This document shows positions 13,672 through 19,296 of a stretch of 25,518 bases of DNA, piece after piece. Each line of letters opens with the position of its first letter. Position 1 is the first letter of the stretch. Made by a program: the position numbers and the translations under genes. Origin of the DNA: Ruminococcaceae bacterium UBA1227 (GTDB lineage: Bacteria > Bacillota > Clostridia > Oscillospirales > Acutalibacteraceae); the NCBI GenBank assembly GCA_002309175.1, contig DBWX01000009.1, positions 1 to 25,518 on the forward strand. Direction: 5' to 3'. A model generated the notes under the pieces. The model did not search any database. It had not been told where the DNA came from and saw only the letters and a program-made list of their open reading frames with translations.

Positions 13672-14961
13672 TTAAATCTGGGTTTTTCCCTCACCGAGAA
13701 GTTTCTCGATTGCAGCAAGTTTGATGCTTATAACGAGAAGCTCGGTCGCGTCTGAGAGTTCCTCAAGACTCGGGAAAGTCGGAGCAATTCTGATGTTTGA
13801 GTCCTCCGGATCATTTCCGTAAGGGAATGTTGCGCCGACATTTGTGAGCTTCACACCGCCCTCCTTGCAGAGTTCGTATACGCGTGTCGCGCAGCCGGGC
13901 ATAACATCAAGGCTTATGAAATAACCGCCGTTCGGCGAGCTCCATTTCGCTATGCCGAGACCGGAAAGTTCCGATTCAAGCGCGCCCAGGACAACCTCGA
14001 AACGCGGACTTATAATGTCCGAGAGAATTGCCATGTGGTCCTTTATTCCTTTGAAGTTCTTGAAATAAAGGATATGACGGAACTGATTGGCCTTATCGTA
14101 ACCTATAGTCATTCTGGCGTAGTAATTCTTTATGCGGGCCAGGTTCTCCGCATTGGCCGCGAGAGCGGCAATGCCCGAACCCGAGAAAGATATTTTGGAT
14201 GTGCTGCAGAACTCAACGGCACGGTTCGGGTTACCTGCCGTCTCGCACTCGCCGAGCATCTCAAGAAGCTTATCCTCTCTTCCGAAGAGGTCGTGTATAC
14301 AGTAGGCGTTATCCCAGATGATGCGGAAGTCATCGGCAGTTTCCATCTTCGCGAGGCGTCTTACGGTCTCGTCAGAGTACGTGACACCTGTGGGATTTGA
14401 ATACTTCGGTACGCAGAACATGCCCTTTACGAGAGGGTCACGTACGAGGGCCTCGACCTGATCCATATCAGGACCTGTCTCCGTCATCCTTACCGGAATC
14501 ATCTTAATTCCGAGGTATTCGCAGATTGCGAAATGTCTGTCGTATCCGGGTGACGGGCAGAGGAATTTTACGTCTCCTTGCATAATCCAGGGTTTCGAAG
14601 TTTCAGATGCGCCCTTTGCGTAGCAGAGCATGATATAGTCAAACATGAGCGAGAGACTGGAGTTTCCGCCGACAAAAACCTTCTCAGCCGGTACACCGAG
14701 AATGTCGCCGAAGAACTGCTTGCATTCGGGCAGGCCGTCAGGGCAGCCGTAGTTGAGGACATTTATGCCCTCCTCCGTCTTGTATGCCGTCTTGGAATTC
14801 ATCACGTCAAGCATACCCAGGACTTCTTTTATCTGTCCTTCGGACGGCTTTCCGCGAGACATATCAAGTTTGAGTCCCCTCGCTTTGAAATTGTAATATT
14901 CGTGCAGGCACTGCTCCTGTTCCGCCTTGAGCTCAGCCCTGCTCATCTCCGCATAATTCAT
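13672..14961 (-). CDS. Class Ic aspartate-type aminotransferase (PLP, fold type I)
   Basis: A 429-aa PLP enzyme. The Schiff-base Lys is K256 in STSKISFSGSG. Supporting residues are N189 (YSNPTG), D217 and Y220 (WDNAY) and the substrate carboxylate Arg R391 (NIRIAPTFPS). The N-terminal MSRGKPSEGQ and LNYGCPDGLPE segments and the length fit Pfam PF12897, subgroup Ic, typified by Corynebacterium AspT and common in Clostridia. The likely reaction is oxaloacetate plus glutamate to aspartate plus 2-oxoglutarate; substrate range is inferred from the family. It is monocistronic: divergent promoter upstream, terminator just downstream. The nearest ribosome site, AGAGG, is 13 nt before the ATG, a long spacing, but no better start is present. 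Confidence 0.93.
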   Translation of the reverse strand: MNYAEMSRAELKAEQEQCLHEYYNFKARGLKLDMSRGKPSEGQIKEVLGMLDVMNSKTAYKTEEGINVLNYGCPDGLPECKQFFGDILGVPAEKVFVGGNSSLSLMFDYIMLCYAKGASETSKPWIMQGDVKFLCPSPGYDRHFAICEYLGIKMIPVRMTETGPDMDQVEALVRDPLVKGMFCVPKYSNPTGVTYSDETVRRLAKMETADDFRIIWDNAYCIHDLFGREDKLLEMLGECETAGNPNRAVEFCSTSKISFSGSGIAALAANAENLARIKNYYARMTIGYDKANQFRHILYFKNFKGIKDHMAILSDIISPRFEVVLGALESELSGLGIAKWSSPNGGYFISLDVMPGCATRVYELCKEGGVKLTNVGATFPYGNDPEDSNIRIAPTFPSLEELSDATELLVISIKLAAIEKLLGEGKTQI

Positions 14962-15004
14962 TTTGATTTTTACGCCTCTTTTAAGTAATTTTTAAGTCCA
15001 CAAT

Positions 15005-15034
15005 ACTATAATACATTTCAATACCACTTTGCAA
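15005..15034 (-). promoter_or_regulatory. Probable promoter of the aminotransferase gene
   Basis: On the minus strand TTGCAA (15029-15034), an 18-nt spacer and TATAGT (15005-15010), about 45 bases before the start codon. An alternative -10 (TATTAT at 15008-15013) has a 15-nt spacer. The left arm of the inverted repeat at 15020-15030 lies between the boxes. Confidence 0.45.
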
Positions 15035-15133
15035 GTTTATAATGCCATTTCTTGCAAAATTGTTGTTTTGCACATATTTTTATCAAAAGGAGCGTTTATT
15101 TTCTCATTGTAATAAGCATTTTAAAGTGGTATT
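15020..15133. repeat. 11-bp inverted repeat in divergent promoter region
   Basis: AATACCACTTT at 15020-15030 and its exact reverse complement AAAGTGGTATT at 15123-15133 are 92 bases apart. Each copy points toward its own gene: the minus-strand copy lies in the aminotransferase promoter and the plus-strand copy overlaps the extended -10 of the foldase promoter. This could be a shared operator or just similar promoter core elements. Confidence 0.6.
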
Positions 15134-15135
15134 AT
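15107..15135 (+). promoter_or_regulatory. Promoter of the foldase-SCP2 unit
   Basis: TTGTAA (15107-15112), a 17-nt spacer and TGG-TATTAT (-10 at 15130-15135, extended -10) lie 34 bases before the start codon at 15170. A TATAAT string at 15133-15138 overlaps it but would need a 20-nt spacer. Confidence 0.65.
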
Positions 15136-15169
15136 AATCAAGATAATTTTTAAAGGGAGGTCCCTCTCG

Positions 15170-17041
15170 ATGGCAAACGAAGCAAAATCCGCCGCCGAGC
15201 TTGCGCGCGAAGAGCGCAAGGCCCGCATCGGAAAAGCCGGCGACGCCATGGCTGAGAAGCGCGAGAAGAAAGCCAATCAGTCAAAGAGGCAGAAACGTCT
15301 TAAATGGATTATTCCCGCAGTCGTTATCGTAATCGCTCTGGTTCTCGGTCTCCTCTACTATTTCGGAGTACCGCACAGAGCACTGAGTGTTATCAGATTC
15401 GGTAACGGTGAGAAAGTCTCAATTGCGGAATACGAGTACTACTACAAAGCAGTCTACAACAACATCTCCAATTCATCTTATCAGTACGAGCAGTACTACG
15501 GTGCATACTATGGTGAAGGCGCCGGCAAAATGATGACCGGTTTTGATTACAAAAAGACTCCGAAGAATCAGGAGTTCACCCTCTCTGAAGCAGACACCGG
15601 AATCAAACTCGACAAAGAGATCTACGGTGAGAACCCGACATGGGCTGACTTCTTCAAGGAGTATTCAATAAAGCAGGCGCAGGAGATCACAGCGGTTTAT
15701 AACGCAGCCGTCAAGGACGGTGCGAAACTCAGCGACGATCAGCAGAAGGAAATCAATGACAACATTGAACAGCTCCGCAAGACTGCTGCTGAGAGTAACT
15801 ACTCCTTAAACGCATATCTCATGGCGAACTACGGACGCGGCATGAACGAGTCCCTCCTTCGCAAGATCATGCAGAAGCAGGCTCTCGCCTCCTCATACAT
15901 CCAGAACAAGGCTGAGGAAATCCAGTCCGGTATAACTGACGACCAGATTCTCGATTACTACAACGAGCATCCGAACGAATACAACACGGTTGACCTCTAT
16001 TTCTACACACTTGAGGCCGAGGCGGCAAAGAACACCGAGGCTCAGGAGGCAACCGATACCACAGAGGCTGTTGAGGCCACGAACTACACCGACGAAGAAC
16101 TCGCCGAAATGACGAAGAAGAACGTCGAGGAGAAGAAAGCCGAGGCCGAGTCCTTCTATGAGAAGGCAACAATCGACAACTTCCTGAATCTCGTCTATGA
16201 GAGTGTTGAGGAAGACATGAAGGAATACTTCAATCCTTCATCAGATTCCTACAATGACTCCTACACCACAGCGGCCGGAGTAAACTACTCCACCATTGAA
16301 AAGAGTTTCAACAAGGACGTTGCCGACTGGGCATATGACAGTTCACGCGCTGTCGGTGACAAGTTCATGACATCCGTCGAAGAGGATGACGGCGGCACAA
16401 CATTCATCATCGTTGTACTCAAGTCCCTCCCCTACAAGGATGACACTCTCCAGCCCGTAAACGTACGTCACATCCTTCTCGCTCTTACAAAGGATGAGGA
16501 AGTAACTGACGACCAGGGCAACAAGACCACTGAGACAAAGACAATCCGTACAGCCGAAGAGGCTATGGAACAGGCTCAGGCAATCCTTGACAAGTGGGTC
16601 AGTGACGGCGCTAAGGAAGATGATTTCATCAAACTCGCCGCCGAGAAGTCCGAAGATCCGGGTTCAGCCGATAACGGCGGCCTCATCGAAGGCATCTACA
16701 CGGACTCCTCCTACGTAAAGCCTTTCCTTGACTGGGCTTACGCAGACGGACGCAAGGTCGGCGACTACGGCATAGTTGAGTCCGACTACGGCGCCCACAT
16801 CATGTACATGTCCTCTATTTCCGAAAAGACGAAATGGCAGGCAGATATACTCACGGCTATGTCAAACGACGCTTCAAACAAGTTCTATGAAGACATCGTA
16901 AATGACAAAGCATACAGCGAAATCAAAGTGTCCAACGGCCTTATCAAAAAGGTTCAGAATAAAATTGAAGATTATGCGGCAAGAGTGGTTGAGACTTTTG
17001 AAAAACAGTCAGCACAGCAGGCCGATTCTTCCGCAAACTAA
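15170..17041 (+). CDS. Membrane-anchored parvulin-type peptidyl-prolyl isomerase (PrsA/SurA-like foldase)
   Basis: A 623-aa extracytoplasmic foldase. A highly charged N-terminal arm (1-45) and one TM (46-65) anchor it; there is no lipobox Cys, unlike Bacillus PrsA. A SurA_N-like helical region (about 80-265) is followed by two parvulin-like units. The first (about 272-420) keeps only the outline and holds a Thr/Glu/Ala insert near 285-310. The second (about 429-550) is well conserved: NVRHILLALT, SEDPGSADNGGLIEG, and VESDYGAHIMYM. It should help fold secreted proteins. The start has GGGAGG 9 nt upstream. It is cotranscribed with the SCP2-like gene 21 bases downstream. Confidence 0.9.
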   Translation: MANEAKSAAELAREERKARIGKAGDAMAEKREKKANQSKRQKRLKWIIPAVVIVIALVLGLLYYFGVPHRALSVIRFGNGEKVSIAEYEYYYKAVYNNISNSSYQYEQYYGAYYGEGAGKMMTGFDYKKTPKNQEFTLSEADTGIKLDKEIYGENPTWADFFKEYSIKQAQEITAVYNAAVKDGAKLSDDQQKEINDNIEQLRKTAAESNYSLNAYLMANYGRGMNESLLRKIMQKQALASSYIQNKAEEIQSGITDDQILDYYNEHPNEYNTVDLYFYTLEAEAAKNTEAQEATDTTEAVEATNYTDEELAEMTKKNVEEKKAEAESFYEKATIDNFLNLVYESVEEDMKEYFNPSSDSYNDSYTTAAGVNYSTIEKSFNKDVADWAYDSSRAVGDKFMTSVEEDDGGTTFIIVVLKSLPYKDDTLQPVNVRHILLALTKDEEVTDDQGNKTTETKTIRTAEEAMEQAQAILDKWVSDGAKEDDFIKLAAEKSEDPGSADNGGLIEGIYTDSSYVKPFLDWAYADGRKVGDYGIVESDYGAHIMYMSSISEKTKWQADILTAMSNDASNKFYEDIVNDKAYSEIKVSNGLIKKVQNKIEDYAARVVETFEKQSAQQADSSAN

Positions 17042-17062
17042 TCATATTGGAGGTTAAGTACA

Positions 17063-17677
17063 ATGACATTCATCGAACAGTTTGAAGAATTCAAAAAGAA
17101 GATCAACGCGCTCAACACGAAGACCCTTCCCCAGGATCTCGCTATCCAGGTAAACATCGTTGACGATGACTGCGGCGGTGCTTTCTACATTGCCAACATC
17201 GGCGGCGACTTCGCAATTGAGCCCTTTGACTACCGTGACTTCACAGCTATGCTCACAGCTTCCGCTGATGTTTACACAAACATCCTCGCCGGCAAGCTCG
17301 ATGCTACAGATGCTTATTTCCGCGGCATTCTCCTGATAGAGGGTAACCTCGATCACGCTCTTGCTCTTGCAAGCCTCAAGAAGAAGCCCGCAAAGAAAGC
17401 TGCTGCGAAGAAGCCCGCAAAGAAAGCTGCTGCAAAGAAGCCCGCAGCTAAGAAGGCTGCTGCCAAGAAGCCTGCAGCTAAGAAAGCCGCTCCGGCTAAG
17501 AAGGCTGCTCCTGCCAAGAAGGCCGCTCCCGCCAAGAAGGCTGCTCCTGCCAAGAAGGCTGCTCCGGCTAAGAAGGCCGCTCCTGCCAAGAAGGCTGCTC
17601 CCGCTAAGAAGGCTGCTCCTGCCAAGAAGGCAGAGGCTCCGAAGGCTGAGCCCGCAAAGGCAGCTCCCAAGAAATAA
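17063..17677 (+). CDS. SCP2-like domain protein with histone H1-like Lys/Ala/Pro repeat tail
   Basis: A 204-aa protein. Residues 1-105 resemble an SCP2 sterol-carrier fold; the clearest part is NILAGKLDATDAYFRGILLIEGNLDHALAL (73-102 in two halves), matching the family's G-K-[LI]-x-x-x-x-A-[FY]-x-x-G-x-[LI]-x-[IV]-x-G pattern. Residues 106-204 are almost only Lys, Ala and Pro: AAKKP-type units, then eight AAPAKK units, then a short PKAEPAKAAPKK end. Such tails occur in H1-like proteins, AlgP and mycobacterial HupB and bind nucleic acid or other polyanions. No signal peptide, so cytoplasmic. GGAGG lies 9 nt before the ATG. What the lipid-type domain binds is unknown; the domain call is moderate, the tail certain. 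Confidence 0.82.
   Translation: MTFIEQFEEFKKKINALNTKTLPQDLAIQVNIVDDDCGGAFYIANIGGDFAIEPFDYRDFTAMLTASADVYTNILAGKLDATDAYFRGILLIEGNLDHALALASLKKKPAKKAAAKKPAKKAAAKKPAAKKAAAKKPAAKKAAPAKKAAPAKKAAPAKKAAPAKKAAPAKKAAPAKKAAPAKKAAPAKKAEAPKAEPAKAAPKK
17486..17629 (+). repeat. Eight tandem 18-bp codon repeats (AAPAKK)
   Basis: Eight consecutive 18-bp units read Ala-Ala-Pro-Ala-Lys-Lys. Lys codons are all AAG, while Ala and Pro third positions vary (GCC/GCT, CCG/CCT/CCC), so units are near-identical but not exact. Less regular 27-30-bp AAAKKP units precede from about 17386. In-frame gain or loss of units would be easy. Confidence 0.95.
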
Positions 17678-17685
17678 TTATGCTC

Positions 17686-17715
17686 GGAGGCAACTGCGCG
17701 TTGCCTCCATTTTTT
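17686..17715 (+). terminator. Intrinsic terminator after the SCP2-like gene
   Basis: GGAGGCAAC-TGCGC-GTTGCCTCC is a perfect 9-bp stem followed by ATTTTTT. It starts 8 bases after the stop and ends only 31 bases before the guaB start. Confidence 0.9.
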
Positions 17716-17746
17716 AAAAATCTGAAAACGAAAAAGGAGATCACAA

Positions 17747-19246
17747 ATGGCTTATTATTTTGATGAACCATCAAGGACCTTCGGAGAATACCTGCTTGTC
17801 CCGGGTTATTCTTCATCCGAGTGTATACCTGCATCTGTCAATCTCTCCACCCCTCTCGTAAAGTTCAGAAAGGGTGAAGAGCCTACAATAAAGCTGAACA
17901 TTCCCATGGTCAGCGCCATCATGCAGGCCGTCTCAAATGACACGCTTGCAATAGCTCTCGCAAAAGAGGGCGGCGTTTCCTTTATCTTCGGCTCACAGTC
18001 AATAGAGTCCGAGGCAGCCATGGTTGCCCGCGTCAAGAATTACAAGAAAGGTTTCATCACCTCTTCAAGCAATATCACTCCCGACGCAACTCTCGCCGAT
18101 ATCATCGACCTCAAGGAGAGAACCGGCCACTCAACCGTTGCAGTCACTGATGACGGTACGGCAAACGGCAAACTTCTCGGTATTATCGGAAGCCGCGATT
18201 ACCGCGTCTCCCGTATGGATCCGATGACACCGGTCCGTGACTTCATGACTCCCCGCGAAAGGCTTGTAACAGCTCCCGACGGCACATCACTCAAAGAGTG
18301 CAATGACATAATCTGGGACCACAAGCTCAACGCGCTTCCGCTCGTCGACAAGGACGACCATCTCACATATCTCGTTTTCAGAAAAGACTATGAATCACAC
18401 AAGGAGAACGTAAACGAACTCCTCGACAAGAATAAGTCATACATCGTAGGCGCGGGAATTAACACCCGCGACTTCAAAGAGCGTGTACCCGCACTCGTAA
18501 ACGCAGGCGCAGACGTTCTCTGCATTGACTCCTCTGAAGGCTATTCCGAGTGGCAGAAGAACACAATAGCCTGGATTCGTGAAAAATACGGCGACTCCGT
18601 AAAGGTGGGCGCAGGCAACGTCGTAGACGCAGAGGGCTTTCAGTTCCTCGCCGACTGCGGAGCAGACTTCGTAAAAGTCGGCATAGGCGGTGGTTCCATA
18701 TGTATTACCCGCGAGACCAAAGGTATCGGCCGCGGTCAGGCAACTGCCCTTATAGACGTCTGTGCGGCCCGTGACCGCTATTTTGAGGAGACAGGCATCT
18801 ACGTACCCGTCTGCTCCGACGGCGGCATTGTACACGACTACCACGTAACTTTAGCCCTTGCCATGGGCGCCGACTTCCTCATGCTCGGCCGTTACTTTGC
18901 GCGGTTTGACGAATCACCGACAAACAAGGTACGCATAAACGGCCAGTATCTCAAGGAGTACTGGGGCGAAGGTTCAAACCGCGCCAGAAACTGGCAGCGT
19001 TATGACCTGGGCGGCGCAGGCAAGCTCTCCTTCGAGGAAGGCGTTGACTCCTACGTCCCCTACGCCGGTCCCTTAAAGGACGGTGTCTACACGACACTCG
19101 CAAAGGTGCGCTCAACAATGTGCAACTGCGGTGCTCTCTCAATACCCGAACTTCGCAAGAAGGCAAAGCTCACGGTTGTCTCCTCAACCTCAATAGTTGA
19201 AGGCGGCTCCCACGACGTTATCCTCAAGGAGCAGGTTCAGGGCTGA
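17747..19246 (+). CDS. guaB: IMP dehydrogenase, Tritrichomonas foetus-like type
   Basis: Converts IMP to XMP with NAD+, the committed step of GTP synthesis. 499 aa: a TIM barrel (about 1-108 and 225-490) interrupted by two CBS domains (about 109-220). Catalytic Cys is C319 in GIGGGSICITRETKG; the general-base dyad R418-Y419 sits in the flap NWQRYDLGG; D261 lies in CIDSSEG. NAD-site positions R241, W269 and R382 are those I recall for the T. foetus enzyme, and many segments read alike (NLSTPLVKF, GGSICITRE, EGVDSYVPYAG, STMCNCGAL). It is not the usual B. subtilis/E. coli type, which has GPGSICTTR. AAGGAG lies 8 nt before the ATG. A terminator ends 31 bases upstream, and no clear promoter fits between. 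A strong terminator follows. Confidence 0.97.
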   Translation: MAYYFDEPSRTFGEYLLVPGYSSSECIPASVNLSTPLVKFRKGEEPTIKLNIPMVSAIMQAVSNDTLAIALAKEGGVSFIFGSQSIESEAAMVARVKNYKKGFITSSSNITPDATLADIIDLKERTGHSTVAVTDDGTANGKLLGIIGSRDYRVSRMDPMTPVRDFMTPRERLVTAPDGTSLKECNDIIWDHKLNALPLVDKDDHLTYLVFRKDYESHKENVNELLDKNKSYIVGAGINTRDFKERVPALVNAGADVLCIDSSEGYSEWQKNTIAWIREKYGDSVKVGAGNVVDAEGFQFLADCGADFVKVGIGGGSICITRETKGIGRGQATALIDVCAARDRYFEETGIYVPVCSDGGIVHDYHVTLALAMGADFLMLGRYFARFDESPTNKVRINGQYLKEYWGEGSNRARNWQRYDLGGAGKLSFEEGVDSYVPYAGPLKDGVYTTLAKVRSTMCNCGALSIPELRKKAKLTVVSSTSIVEGGSHDVILKEQVQG

Positions 19247-19256
19247 AAATAAAAGC

Positions 19257-19291
19257 AAAAACCCGGCAGCTTTCGCTGCCGGGTTTTCTTT
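19257..19291. terminator. Bidirectional terminator between guaB and the ABC operon
   Basis: AAAACCCGGCAGC-TTTC-GCTGCCGGGTTTT forms a 13-bp stem (9 bp of it GC-rich) followed by CTTT on the plus strand. A-rich sequence on the other side gives a U-run for the minus strand too. It serves convergent guaB and the ABC gene ending at 19297. Confidence 0.93.
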
Positions 19292-19296
19292 ATGTC

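Noticed and set aside
15020..15133. MraZ-type binding boxes (AAAGTG repeats)
   Set aside because: MraZ sites are closely spaced direct repeats next to the dcw cluster; here there is one box per promoter and no dcw genes.
17386..17630. CRISPR array
   Set aside because: Units are in-frame codon repeats without spacers and no cas gene is present.
17353..17717. Leu/Arg-rich and Ala/Phe/Gly-rich frames over the AAPAKK repeats
   Set aside because: Shadow frames of a repeat DNA tract; low-complexity products with no ribosome site.
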